A stretch of 64,000 bases of DNA from assembly GCA_022793065.1 (NCBI GenBank), contig JAAWCE010000059.1, positions 39,911 through 103,910 of the forward strand. The letters run 5' to 3'. Shown one piece after another: positions 20,587-29,387 of the stretch (positions are counted from its first letter, which is position 1; each line of letters opens with the position of its first letter). The notes below the pieces were generated by a model that was given only the letters and a program-made list of their open reading frames with translations, searched no databases and had not been told where the DNA came from. The stretch is from Lachnospiraceae bacterium. Lineage in GTDB: Bacteria; Bacillota; Clostridia; Lachnospirales; Lachnospiraceae. The position numbers were made by a program, and so were the translations under genes.

Positions 20587-22428
20587 ATGAAACGAATACA
20601 GCTTTCCGGCAATATCCAAAAGAAAATAATCTTTGTCACTTTATCCTGCATTTTGTGCATGTGCCTGCTGGTCAGCGGCGCCAGCTATTATATTTTTCAC
20701 AATTATTTGCTGCGGAGCATGATTCATTCAACGGAGACAAATTTACAGCTTTTGTCCGATACCATTGACAATAGCCTGAATGACGTCTATCGCATGGTAT
20801 TGTTTTGCCAGACCAATTCAGACATTGCTTCCTATATTAAGAATGACACCCCCCCCACTTCTCGTATTGCGGTTAAAACTTACGACAGAATCACTGAAGA
20901 ATATAACAATAACCCACATAAAATTTATATACCCAGAGTCGCCATCATCACCGACGACCATTTTCTCCAGATTTGTGACGCCGCCTACTCCACTACCGTA
21001 AATCTTGCCGAAGAAGTGCCTAAACTTCCTTATTTTGACGCTTTGTTATACAATTCAAATTATGACTTTTCCACAGGAATTATTTCAGACCCTTTCAGAA
21101 AGAATAGAGTGATGATTCCAATTATTCGACCGATTACTTACCAATACAGTTCCATTCAAGGCGGTTATCTGTTCATGGAAATTTCAACGGACCTTTTCAC
21201 AGTTCCTTTGTCCAAATACTCCCACGCGGAAGACAGCAACATTTACCTGTCAATGGGAGAACATAACTATGTGCTGCAGAGTGGAGCCTTTACGGCAACC
21301 ACCACTCCTTATGAAGTATACGGCAATCTTACCGACGCCGCACTACTCTCCGATACCATTATTCAACAGGTGGCGGATCAGGAGGGCAAATTACATATTA
21401 TAGTCACCATCCCCTTGAATATGACCGGCTGTTATATCAGCCAGAGTATATCCTATGAAGAACTTCAATTCCACCAATTACTCTATGTGGGAATTCTATG
21501 GGGTATCATCATTGGTATCTTTGCCATTGGTATTTTGCTGATGTTTCTTATGAACCGTATGATTCATGTCCCTGTTGCAAAACTCCGCAGCAAGATACAG
21601 CAAATTTCAGACGGAGACTTCAGCCGGGATTCTGACATTGAATGGAATCATGAACTGGGAGATATCGGCAGAGGGATCAACAGCCTGTCAGAAAGCGTTA
21701 TGCTGCTTATGGATAAACGGATGGAAGATGAAAAATTAAAAAGGGATTTGGAATATCAAATGTTACAGAGTCAAATTAATCCACACTTTGTTTACAATAC
21801 GCTGAATTCCATTAAGTGGATGGCCTCCATCCAGGGCGCCAACGGCATATCCGAAATGGCTACCGCTCTTGCCAGACTTTTGAAAAATATTTCCAAAGGC
21901 ACGCAGATTTTAGTTCCTGTCCGGGATGAGTTATCTTTTCTGGAGGACTATTTCACCATACAAAATTACCGCTACGGCGGCACAATTACCTTTGAAATCA
22001 AAGTGGATACCGCTTCCATCTATGACTGCCCAATCATTAAATTTACTTTACAGCCCTTGGTGGAAAACGCTATCTTTCATGGTATCGAACCAAAAGGGGG
22101 CGCGGGACGCATCACCATACATGCCTATCATGAAACGTCCGTTTTTGACGGCGCAAGGGATATTCGCATTGATGTGACCGATAACGGCGTCGGCATCTCC
22201 GCCGAGAAAGCCGCACAGATTTTATCCGATAACAGGGATCACAGCGCGGACTTTTTCAAAGAATTAGGCATAAGCAATGTACATAAACGGTTACAATATG
22301 AATTTGGAGAGAAATATGGCATAAAAATTGAAAGTGTGGAAGGACAGTTTACCACTATGTCCATCCATATCCCCGGAGAACAGATGACACAGGACCCTAT
22401 GGAACAGGAGGCTGCAAAGCATGTATAA
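20587..22428 (+). CDS. YesM/LytS-type sensor histidine kinase
   Basis: 613 aa from the ATG at 20587 (AGGAGG, 6-nt gap). Two transmembrane helices (about 12-35 and 290-315) flank a dCache-like extracellular sensor, followed by HAMP, a His_kinase domain with the phosphorylated His in QINPHFVYNTLNSI, an N box (LQPLVENAIFHG) and a G box (DNGVGIS). It probably senses the oligosaccharide, directly or through the binding lipoprotein, and phosphorylates the regulator whose start codon overlaps its stop (ATGTATAA). The sequence coding for residues near 93 contains a run of eight C (20848-20856), a possible slippage site that would truncate the sensor. Confidence 0.92.
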   Translation: MKRIQLSGNIQKKIIFVTLSCILCMCLLVSGASYYIFHNYLLRSMIHSTETNLQLLSDTIDNSLNDVYRMVLFCQTNSDIASYIKNDTPPTSRIAVKTYDRITEEYNNNPHKIYIPRVAIITDDHFLQICDAAYSTTVNLAEEVPKLPYFDALLYNSNYDFSTGIISDPFRKNRVMIPIIRPITYQYSSIQGGYLFMEISTDLFTVPLSKYSHAEDSNIYLSMGEHNYVLQSGAFTATTTPYEVYGNLTDAALLSDTIIQQVADQEGKLHIIVTIPLNMTGCYISQSISYEELQFHQLLYVGILWGIIIGIFAIGILLMFLMNRMIHVPVAKLRSKIQQISDGDFSRDSDIEWNHELGDIGRGINSLSESVMLLMDKRMEDEKLKRDLEYQMLQSQINPHFVYNTLNSIKWMASIQGANGISEMATALARLLKNISKGTQILVPVRDELSFLEDYFTIQNYRYGGTITFEIKVDTASIYDCPIIKFTLQPLVENAIFHGIEPKGGAGRITIHAYHETSVFDGARDIRIDVTDNGVGISAEKAAQILSDNRDHSADFFKELGISNVHKRLQYEFGEKYGIKIESVEGQFTTMSIHIPGEQMTQDPMEQEAAKHV

Positions 22429-24031
22429 ATTATTGATTGTTGATGATGAACTTTTGGTACAGGTTGGTATTAAATCCATGCTGAATTGGACGGATCTTGG
22501 GCTGACCGTATGCGGCACAGCAATGAACGGCAAATCCGCCCTGAGCATTATTGAAGAACAGTCCCCCGATATTGTAATCACAGATATTAAAATGCCTGTA
22601 ATGGACGGATTAAAACTGGCTAAGATCTGTTGGGAACGTTATGGCAACGCCGGTCCTTATTTTATTATTCTCACCAGTTATGAAGACTTCCACGTAGCAA
22701 GAGAAGCTCTGACTTATCAAGTGACCGATTATCTGGTCAAACTGGAGCTGACGCCGGAAAGCCTGGAAGCGGCAATTAACCGCATCCTACAGAAAATCCA
22801 TTTGACAGAAAACCACAAAAGCGGTACCAGCGTGACTGTTTTTCCTTTTTATGATAAATTTTTTATCAGCCTTCTGCATAACCTGTTTGAATCCGAAGAA
22901 CAATTTCTTTTGCAGAGTAAAGACCTGAATTTGAATTTTAATTACGCCGGCTATGTGTGCTGCTATGGAGAAATCATCAGCCCCCAGGCAGATATGCTTC
23001 CTATGGAAAAACAACTGCCTCTGTTTACCTCTTCACTGCAAATGATTAAAGAATTGGCAGTCAAATATATGCCCTGTTATGCGCTTTCTTTGGACATCCA
23101 TCATTTTGTACTTATTTTCTGCTATGAAATACGCAACGGGGATAAAGAAATTACCTATCCGAAACAAATTACCGGGATTATGGAGCATATCAGCATTGCG
23201 CTGCGAAATTACTACAATGTAACACTCCACTGCGGCATAGGCAGTCTGGTGGATACGGCTCAGGCCATCAGCGATTCCTATCAGTATTCCAGACAGGCTT
23301 TCCGTGAAGTCAGCCAGACTTGCATGGTGACTTTTTTTGAACAATGTGTTCCCCCCGAAAGCAGTTCCCATAATTCCTTTAATATCAGCCTGTTCAAAAA
23401 CGACCTGAGCAAAGCGTTTGAGGAATATGATTCAAAAATTTTAATGAAAACCATAGCCTCTATCTGCGACCTTTTTTCAACCTATCCGCAGTACTATGTA
23501 CAGGCTTTAGACGCGGCCTGCAATATTCTCTACCTGTCCATTTCCATGCTGCAGGACGGTGAAAATATTGTATCCGAATTTTTCCGCAATACCCCCGATG
23601 GCTACCGCTCCATTTACAGGCAAAATTCCGTGGAACAACTCGTAAGCTGGCTGCGCACTTTTGGTGAAAATCTGTCAGAACTTTTTGATTCCAAACGAAA
23701 GGACTACAAAAATCATATTGTGATGAACGTCAAAAAATATATTAACGACCATGTATCCGAACACTTATCCTTAAACGAAGTAGCGGCCGTTTTCGGTATC
23801 AGTCCTAACTATTTAAGCCAATTATTCGGAAAGTATAACGAGACCGGATTTAGTGAATACATCAATATCTGCAAAGTAAATGCAAGCAAAAAACTATTGG
23901 CGGAGGGTACTTATAAAATATATGAAGTAGCGGAATTAATGGGATTTGAGAGTGCGTTCTATTTCAGCAAGGTCTTCAAAAAGGTAGAAGGAATTTCTCC
24001 TACAGATTATGTACACGGAAATCATATGTAA
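22421..24031 (+). CDS. AraC-type response regulator (YesN family)
   Basis: 536 aa. N-terminal receiver with acidic pocket (VDDE) and phospho-acceptor Asp55 (ITDIKMPVMDG), Lys in YLVKLE, a long unassigned middle, and a C-terminal AraC double helix-turn-helix (SLNEVAAVFGISPNYLSQLF and IYEVAELMGFESAFYFSKVF). It overlaps the kinase gene by 8 nt, so translation is coupled. Such regulators activate neighbouring glycan-import and hydrolase genes by binding direct repeats near the -35; matching repeats stand before both GH59 genes in this window. Confidence 0.93.
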   Translation: MYKLLIVDDELLVQVGIKSMLNWTDLGLTVCGTAMNGKSALSIIEEQSPDIVITDIKMPVMDGLKLAKICWERYGNAGPYFIILTSYEDFHVAREALTYQVTDYLVKLELTPESLEAAINRILQKIHLTENHKSGTSVTVFPFYDKFFISLLHNLFESEEQFLLQSKDLNLNFNYAGYVCCYGEIISPQADMLPMEKQLPLFTSSLQMIKELAVKYMPCYALSLDIHHFVLIFCYEIRNGDKEITYPKQITGIMEHISIALRNYYNVTLHCGIGSLVDTAQAISDSYQYSRQAFREVSQTCMVTFFEQCVPPESSSHNSFNISLFKNDLSKAFEEYDSKILMKTIASICDLFSTYPQYYVQALDAACNILYLSISMLQDGENIVSEFFRNTPDGYRSIYRQNSVEQLVSWLRTFGENLSELFDSKRKDYKNHIVMNVKKYINDHVSEHLSLNEVAAVFGISPNYLSQLFGKYNETGFSEYINICKVNASKKLLAEGTYKIYEVAELMGFESAFYFSKVFKKVEGISPTDYVHGNHM

Positions 24032-24055
24032 CTTTCAAACTTTTCTTTTTCCCTA

Positions 24056-24086
24056 TTGACTCTGACATTATGTCATAGTTTATGAT
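24056..24086 (+). promoter_or_regulatory. MerR-type 19-bp-spacer promoter with dyad operator
   Basis: -35 TTGACT (24056-24061) and -10 TATGAT (24081-24086) are 19 bp apart, and the perfect dyad TGACAT-T-ATGTCA (24063-24075) fills the spacer. This is the classic architecture for activators that untwist DNA, and implies that the MerR gene just downstream controls itself. Confidence 0.85.
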
Positions 24087-24106
24087 ACAGGTACACAAGG
24101 GAGGTG

Positions 24107-24871
24107 ATGAAAAAAACGATGGATACAACTACTCTGATGACTGTCCATGAAGTGAGTAAATTGGCCGGCATAAGCATACGCGCCCTGCACCATTATGACA
24201 AAATCGGACTTCTGCCCCCCGCCCAGGTCACAGAAGCTGGATATCGGCTCTATGACCATAAGTCATTGGAACGCTTGCAATGTATTATGTTGTTCAAAGA
24301 ACTGCAATTTTCTTTAAAAGAAATCAAAGATATCATAGACAGACCGACTTTTGACCGGAATCTGGCGCTGGACCAGCAAATTACATTGCTTCAACTGAAA
24401 AAAGAACATTTGGAGAACCTCATCGACCTGGCCTGTGGAATAAAAATGATAGGAGTGAAGAAATTGGATTTTACAGTATTTGACACAAAAAAAATTGACG
24501 AATATGCACGTCAGGCAAAAGAAACCTGGGGCCAAACCCCCGCATATCATGAGTTTGAGCAAAAGGCAGCCGGAAGAAGCCCGGAAGAAGAAAAGCAGCT
24601 TGGTATTACGCTTATGAGCATCCTTGCTGCATTCGGCAAAATGCAAGATTCCTCTCCCACTGCCCCGGCGGTACAGGCTCAGGTAAAAAAACTGCAGACC
24701 TTTATTACGGAGCATTATTACACCTGTACCAATGAAATCCTGTCCGGCCTGGGCAAAATGTATGCCGGAGGCGGCAGTATGACAGAAAATATCAACAACG
24801 CCGGCGGTGACGGAACGGCTGAATTTGCAGCAAAAGCCATTCAGGCGTACTGCGAGACACTTCCCATATAA
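24107..24871 (+). CDS. MerR-family regulator with TipA-like ligand domain
   Basis: About 254 aa. The N-terminal MerR winged helix reads VHEVSKLAGISIRALHHYDK with GYRLYDHKSLERLQ, then a dimerisation helix, then an alpha-helical TipAS-like domain from about 135. TipA-type proteins bind thiopeptides or other hydrophobic ligands. Start choice is uncertain: GTG 24104, ATG 24107 and ATG 24119 are all in frame, and GGGAGG ends at 24104. The gene is monocistronic, with an inverted repeat (24894-24937) behind it. No cognate efflux gene is adjacent, so the likely target is its own promoter and distant genes. Confidence 0.85.
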   Translation: MKKTMDTTTLMTVHEVSKLAGISIRALHHYDKIGLLPPAQVTEAGYRLYDHKSLERLQCIMLFKELQFSLKEIKDIIDRPTFDRNLALDQQITLLQLKKEHLENLIDLACGIKMIGVKKLDFTVFDTKKIDEYARQAKETWGQTPAYHEFEQKAAGRSPEEEKQLGITLMSILAAFGKMQDSSPTAPAVQAQVKKLQTFITEHYYTCTNEILSGLGKMYAGGGSMTENINNAGGDGTAEFAAKAIQAYCETLPI

Positions 24872-25036
24872 CCGCGCCATATTTTTTACTATCCTCATAT
24901 CCGTACATGCCTGCAATTAGACAAGTACGGATATGAGACCACACTCTAACGTCTATTCCATGCATCCTGTATCAATAGCATAAAAGAAAAAGGGGTTCTT
25001 CTCTTTTTCGCCCTCTCATCACCGGCATAAATAACA

Positions 25037-25065
25037 TTGTATAAAGTCAATATATCATGTATACT
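25037..25065 (+). promoter_or_regulatory. Promoter of the AAA-ATPase/nuclease-like gene
   Basis: TTGTAT (25037-25042), 17-bp spacer, TATACT (25060-25065). It lies 60 nt before the chosen start and overlaps an upstream in-frame ATG at 25057, which argues against that ATG. Confidence 0.6.
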
Positions 25066-25125
25066 ATAGCTAAGTCCGTTTCTACAATGCCTAAACCTGA
25101 GCAAACAATACCAGGAGGTATATTT

Positions 25126-26826
25126 ATGAACCATAATATTGTGGTTAATTTAGGGGAACAACGCTTTCATAAAATGATTGAAGAAAACAAATTCTACATT
25201 GACAAGACAGATTTTATACGAGAATGGTGGGAATATGGCGCAACCGTCACACTGATAACACGACCGCGCAGATTTGGCAAGACCCTTAATATGAGTATGC
25301 TTGAATGTTTTTTCTCCAACAAATACGCGGGCAGAGATGACCTGTTTCAGAGATTCTCCATATGGAAAGAAGAAAAATACAGACAACTGCAAGGCACATA
25401 TCCGGTTATTCCTTTAAGTTTTGCTGCTGTCAAAACCGGAAATATGGACGGCATTAAAACTTGTGTCAAAGAGATGATTGCTAATGTCTACAAAAATTAC
25501 AAAGATATTATAACATCTGAATTATTTGACGAGGATGACAGAAAGACTTTTGCAGCAGTACAAAGAAAAATGGATGATGATACCGCCTGCATGGCTTTAC
25601 CTAACCTGTGCACCTATCTATCTAAGTATTACGGCAAAGATGTGATTATAATTCTTGACGAATACGACACCCCCATGCAGGAGGCGTGGCTGGCCGGAAA
25701 CTGGGACAAAGCTGTGGAATTCTTCCGATTGCTTTTTAACCATACCTTTAAAACAAATCCTCATCTTCATCGCGGTATCCTCACCGGAATTACAAGGATT
25801 TCAAAAGAAAGCATTTTTTCAGGGCTGAACAATTTAGATGTTATCACTACAACTTCCGACGAATACGCTGCCGCTTTCGGCTTTACGGAAGAGGAAGTTT
25901 TCGCAGCACTTGACGCTGCCGGACTAGGCTGCGAAAAACAGAAAGTGAAGCAATGGTACAATGGTTTCACTTTCGGCAAAGTTACAGATATCTACAATCC
26001 CTGGTCGTTAGCGTCTTTTATTGGAAAAAATGGTGAATATAAATCTTATTGGGCTAACACCAGCAGCAATGGATTGGTGAATTCATTAATACAGCGCGGA
26101 AATTCCAATATCAAACAAATGATGGAAGACCTCCTCTCCGGAAAAAGTATTGTGACAGAACTGGATGAACAAGTTATCTTCCAACAGCTTAATTATAACA
26201 CAGAAGCAGTCTGGAGTCTGCTTCTGGCCACAGGATACCTTAAAGTCATAAACCTGGAATTAAGCGGCAGATTCTTAAGGCCCAAATACACTTTGGCGCT
26301 CACCAACATGGAAGTGGAAAGCATGTTTGAAAAAATGATTCAGGACTGGTTTGGGGGAGAAACTATGACCACATACAACGATTTCATTTATGCTTTGTTA
26401 CAAGATAATGTAACCAAAATGAATACTTTTATGAATAAGATGGCGCTGCACACATTTAGCTCCTTTGACAGTGGTAATAAACCATCCAAACAAGCGGAAC
26501 CTGAGCGCTTCTATCATGGTTTTGTACTGGGGATGGTGGTGAACCTTGCCGACACCTGCAAAATACGCTCTAACCGTGAAAGCGGTTTTGGACGCTACGA
26601 TGTGATGTTAGTTCCCCACGACAAAAACAGAAAAGCGTTTATCTTCGAGTTCAAAGTGTTGGATCCTGATGAAAATGAAACCACATTGGAAGATACCCTT
26701 GCAAACGCTCACGCTCAGATAGAAGAAAAACAATACGAAACAGAATTGATATCAGAAGGCTTTTCCTCAGAAAATATCAGAAAATATGGTTTTGCATTTA
26801 AAGGAAAAACCTGTCTGATTGGGTGA
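25126..26826 (+). CDS. Predicted AAA-ATPase with C-terminal PD-(D/E)XK nuclease-like domain (PF09820/DUF1703 type)
   Basis: 566 aa from the ATG at 25126 (AGGAGG, 9-nt gap). The N-terminal ATPase has the family's modified P-loop RPRRFGKTL (46-54) and Walker B VIIILDEYDTPM; the centre has the family hallmark YNPWSLASF followed by YWANTSSNGLV. The C-terminus has GRYDVMLVP and FIFEFKV, which fit the D and E-X-K of PD-(D/E)XK nucleases. The family is abundant in gut bacteria in many copies; its role is unproven, with mobile-element or defence links suggested. A decayed relative lies at 54265-54461. Confidence 0.88.
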   Translation: MNHNIVVNLGEQRFHKMIEENKFYIDKTDFIREWWEYGATVTLITRPRRFGKTLNMSMLECFFSNKYAGRDDLFQRFSIWKEEKYRQLQGTYPVIPLSFAAVKTGNMDGIKTCVKEMIANVYKNYKDIITSELFDEDDRKTFAAVQRKMDDDTACMALPNLCTYLSKYYGKDVIIILDEYDTPMQEAWLAGNWDKAVEFFRLLFNHTFKTNPHLHRGILTGITRISKESIFSGLNNLDVITTTSDEYAAAFGFTEEEVFAALDAAGLGCEKQKVKQWYNGFTFGKVTDIYNPWSLASFIGKNGEYKSYWANTSSNGLVNSLIQRGNSNIKQMMEDLLSGKSIVTELDEQVIFQQLNYNTEAVWSLLLATGYLKVINLELSGRFLRPKYTLALTNMEVESMFEKMIQDWFGGETMTTYNDFIYALLQDNVTKMNTFMNKMALHTFSSFDSGNKPSKQAEPERFYHGFVLGMVVNLADTCKIRSNRESGFGRYDVMLVPHDKNRKAFIFEFKVLDPDENETTLEDTLANAHAQIEEKQYETELISEGFSSENIRKYGFAFKGKTCLIG

Positions 26827-26850
26827 CGGCAGCTTTTTCAATACCTAATT

Positions 26851-26896
26851 GCCCCACAGCAGCCGGTAAGGATTGCTGTGGGGCAGTTTTTCTTTT
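26851..26896 (+). terminator. Rho-independent terminator after the AAA-ATPase gene
   Basis: GCCCCACAGCA and TGCTGTGGGGC form an 11-bp perfect stem with a 12-nt loop, followed by AGTTTTTCTTTT. Confidence 0.92.
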
Positions 26897-26928
26897 AAGT
26901 CAGCGCCATGGGCACAAGCTGTTGAAAT

Positions 26929-27306
26929 CTACTTATTTGAGTTCCTGTGACGTTTTACTGTCACAGCGATGCCAAAGGCTGCCATTGTGAAAACAATAAT
27001 CCAAATCATAGCTTTATGATTCATATCATCTCCTGTCTTTGGCGCGTCAGCCTTCTCTTCCTCCTGAGCATCCTCTGAATCGTAATCCTGGTTATTATCG
27101 CTGTTCTGTTCATTCTCTTCTTCCTCTGTACTTGAAACATCCTGATACCCAATAGCATAGACAGAATACTTATCCGATTTGAATTTCAAAGACCAGCCAT
27201 TTATCCAGAATATTCCGTTCCGCATATCATGTCTCCCCCACAGAGTTCCGCCGAACTCACGAAAACCGTACCGCCAAATCCTGAATATGTTCTTGCAACA
27301 CAACAT
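26929..27306 (-). pseudogene. C-terminal remnant of a sortase-anchored surface protein
   Basis: The frame lacks a ribosome binding site and signal peptide. It carries only the end of a surface protein: a beta strand segment (FKSDKYSVYAIGYQD), a long acidic Glu/Asn stretch, an APKTGD sortase-type motif, one transmembrane helix and a Lys/Arg tail. PKTGD is the common variant of LPXTG in Lachnospiraceae. The N-terminal part is missing, and DNA upstream (27307-27350) is a palindrome and then another gene, so this looks like a deletion scar. It could still be translated as a small anchor peptide, but I see no signal for that. Confidence 0.65.
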
Positions 27307-27350
27307 TCGGCGCCATAGCTTTTATGCTATGGCGCCGTCTTCTAATATAT

Positions 27351-27779
27351 TTACTCCAATTCTTCCATTGCAAAGCTTTTAGATTTTAAACTGCAATAAT
27401 GCCTGCCTTTCATAGCCGTAAATTTCAACACACAATAATCAGGGTCGGTTACGCCCTGGCTGTAATACATAATATCTCCGGCTTGCCATATCTCTTTCTT
27501 TATTGCATTGTCCTGCAATACTTCCACCGTACCTGTCAGCATCACACCCTCATATTTAAATCTCCCCTTATTATAAAAGTAAATGCTGGCCTTTGCATTT
27601 TTCATAAATTGTTGTGTGCGCATAGAAGACGTATTTGTTGAAAAATAGAAACAATTTCCTTCTATCTTACGAGGCACATACATTGCTTTCATATTTGGAA
27701 AGCCCTCTTCATCTACAGACGCGAGTAAGGCCACCTTTTGCGCCTGAATAAAATTCACCAATTCTTGTTTTGTCCTCAT
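27351..27779 (-). CDS. Pyridoxamine 5'-phosphate oxidase-fold flavin-binding protein
   Basis: 142 aa with the split-barrel FMN-binding layout: VALLASVDEEGFPNMKAM, FYFSTNTSSMRTQQF, ASIYFYNKGRFKYEGVMLTG. It probably binds FMN or F420-like cofactor and reduces or protects small molecules; the true PNPOx activity is unlikely for this short subgroup. It follows the MarR gene by 15 nt with an AAGGAGG site between, so it is the regulated partner. A perfect inverted repeat (27308-27338) lies past its stop without a T run. Confidence 0.85.
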   Translation of the reverse strand: MRTKQELVNFIQAQKVALLASVDEEGFPNMKAMYVPRKIEGNCFYFSTNTSSMRTQQFMKNAKASIYFYNKGRFKYEGVMLTGTVEVLQDNAIKKEIWQAGDIMYYSQGVTDPDYCVLKFTAMKGRHYCSLKSKSFAMEELE

Positions 27780-27794
27780 AAAATCCTCCTTATC

Positions 27795-28235
27795 TTATTG
27801 ATTTGTGCGTAAATTGGTTGTCAATGTTTCCAGTATCCGGACAAGATAACGTTCAAACTGCTTCCGCTCCTCTTCCGTAAATCCCTGATAAAATAATTCA
27901 TTCATCTGTTGGGATACTGTTTCATACTTCTCCTGTAAGGATTTTGCATATTCCGTCAAAGATACAATCGTTTGACGACGATTCTTTGAATTTATCTTTC
28001 GCTCCACAATCCCTTTGTGAACCATCCCATCAATTACAACAGATATTGTGTTTTTTGCAAGGGAAGTTTTCTCACTGATTTCACTGATGGTAAGATGATC
28101 CGTTTTCCATAAAATATACAGAATTCGCCCCTGTCCCTCGCTTAACTCAATATCATTTTCAGCCAATAACTTTTCAAAAATCCTTCCCTGCAGTTGCTTT
28201 ATTTGTGTAATATAAAATCCGCCCTTTGTCTCCAA
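27795..28235 (-). CDS. MarR-family transcriptional regulator
   Basis: 146 aa winged-helix protein: LSEGQGRILYILWKTDHLTI, then the recognition helix SLAKNTISVVIDGMVHKG and a basic wing (ERKINSKNRRQ). It is first in a two-gene operon with the flavin-binding protein and probably represses it until a stress ligand or oxidant binds. The AT-rich upstream region (28236-28330) has several short inverted repeats but no clear single operator. Confidence 0.88.
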   Translation of the reverse strand: METKGGFYITQIKQLQGRIFEKLLAENDIELSEGQGRILYILWKTDHLTISEISEKTSLAKNTISVVIDGMVHKGIVERKINSKNRRQTIVSLTEYAKSLQEKYETVSQQMNELFYQGFTEEERKQFERYLVRILETLTTNLRTNQ

Positions 28236-28397
28236 TCAATTACCTCTTTTTTATTCACTATAAATCATATAAGAATATTTCTATATAGAACTATTCAGAA
28301 TATACCATACCTTCCTGCCAATGTCAACTTAAAATAGAATTTATACGCGCAGACACTAAAATTTGCCTTTTAACATAATCTTATCATTCAATTTCTG

Positions 28398-28668
28398 TTT
28401 ACACATACTGAATTTCATGGTAGGATACTTTAAGAATCTATGATTCCATAATTTATACGCGCGGTGGCTAATATTTATCGGCTTACCTGACTCATGAGCG
28501 GAAAGTATCATGAATATGCGGTAAATTTGACCGCTCGTGAGTATAACACGAAGCTTTTGACATGGGAAACTACGCATTTGGAGGATAGCTCCCTAAGGTA
28601 TTGCTCCTGAAAGAGACTTTCCATAAATGGCGGTCAATCATGTTCATCAGCACAGAAACGGAGGAAAA
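28398..28668 (+). promoter_or_regulatory. Promoter and long structured leader of rubrerythrin
   Basis: TTTACA (28398-28403), 17 bp, TAGGAT (28421-28426) would start a leader of about 235 nt. The leader has an 11-bp near-perfect stem (CTCATGAGCGG with CCGCTCGTGAG, 28490-28541) and further short stems (GGAG with CTCC, GGAAA with TTTCC). AATTTATACGCGC occurs twice, at 28338-28350 and 28450-28462, the first upstream of the promoter. No known riboswitch family is recognised. The rest of 28236-28397 is AT-rich without a gene. Confidence 0.5.
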
Positions 28669-29208
28669 ATGTCAAACTTAAAAGGTACGAAAACGGAAAA
28701 AAATCTAATGGAAGCTTTTGCCGGAGAATCCATGGCACGCAACAAGTATTCCTACTATGCGTCCAAAGCAAAAAAAGACGGATTTGTGCAGATTGCGGAG
28801 CTGTTTGAAGAAACTGCCGCAAATGAAAAAGAACATGCGAAAATCTGGTACAAGTTATTAAACGACGGCATCGGCAGCACAGCGGAAAATCTCAAGGCTG
28901 CGGCAGAGGGCGAACATTTTGAATGGACCGATATGTATGCTTCTTTTGCTAAGGATGCCAGAGAAGAAGGCTTTGAACAAATTGCCGCCCTGTTTGAAGC
29001 CGTGGGCGCCATTGAAAAAGAACACGAAGCAAGATATCTGAAACTGCTGCAAAATATCGAAAACGGCGTTGTATTCTCTAAAGAAGGCGATACCATCTGG
29101 AAATGCAAAAACTGCGGCCATATTTGCATCGGCCCCAAAGCGCCGGAACTTTGTCCTGTCTGCAATCATCCACAGGCATATTTTGAAGTAAAGGCAGAGA
29201 ATTACTAA
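28669..29208 (+). CDS. rbr: Rubrerythrin
   Basis: 179 aa from the ATG at 28669 (GGAGG, 5-nt gap). A four-helix diiron domain has the ligand motifs EAFAGESMARNKY, ETAANEKEHAK, EEGFEQIA and GAIEKEHEARY; the C-terminal rubredoxin-like domain has CKNCGH and CPVCNHP. Rubrerythrin reduces hydrogen peroxide in anaerobes using electrons from rubredoxin or NADH oxidoreductases. It is monocistronic, with an inverted repeat (29271-29305) behind it. Confidence 0.96.
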   Translation: MSNLKGTKTEKNLMEAFAGESMARNKYSYYASKAKKDGFVQIAELFEETAANEKEHAKIWYKLLNDGIGSTAENLKAAAEGEHFEWTDMYASFAKDAREEGFEQIAALFEAVGAIEKEHEARYLKLLQNIENGVVFSKEGDTIWKCKNCGHICIGPKAPELCPVCNHPQAYFEVKAENY

Positions 29209-29387
29209 ATTCATCGGCAATTACCCCTGGTCAATACGACAGATTTGTTCTGCCAGTTTATCACCAATAGGGCAGGTCTTTGCACTTTTTCACTACAGAC
29301 CTGCCTTGATTCGCATTTCTCATCACTGTCCCCACCCATTTCCCACAAGCTTTCGTTGAAGCGGATTTTACCCATTTCCTCCGCCCG

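Noticed and set aside
28356..28577. 73-codon minus-strand frame in the rubrerythrin leader
   Set aside because: It crosses the promoter and stems of the leader, with no ribosome binding site or homology I recognise.
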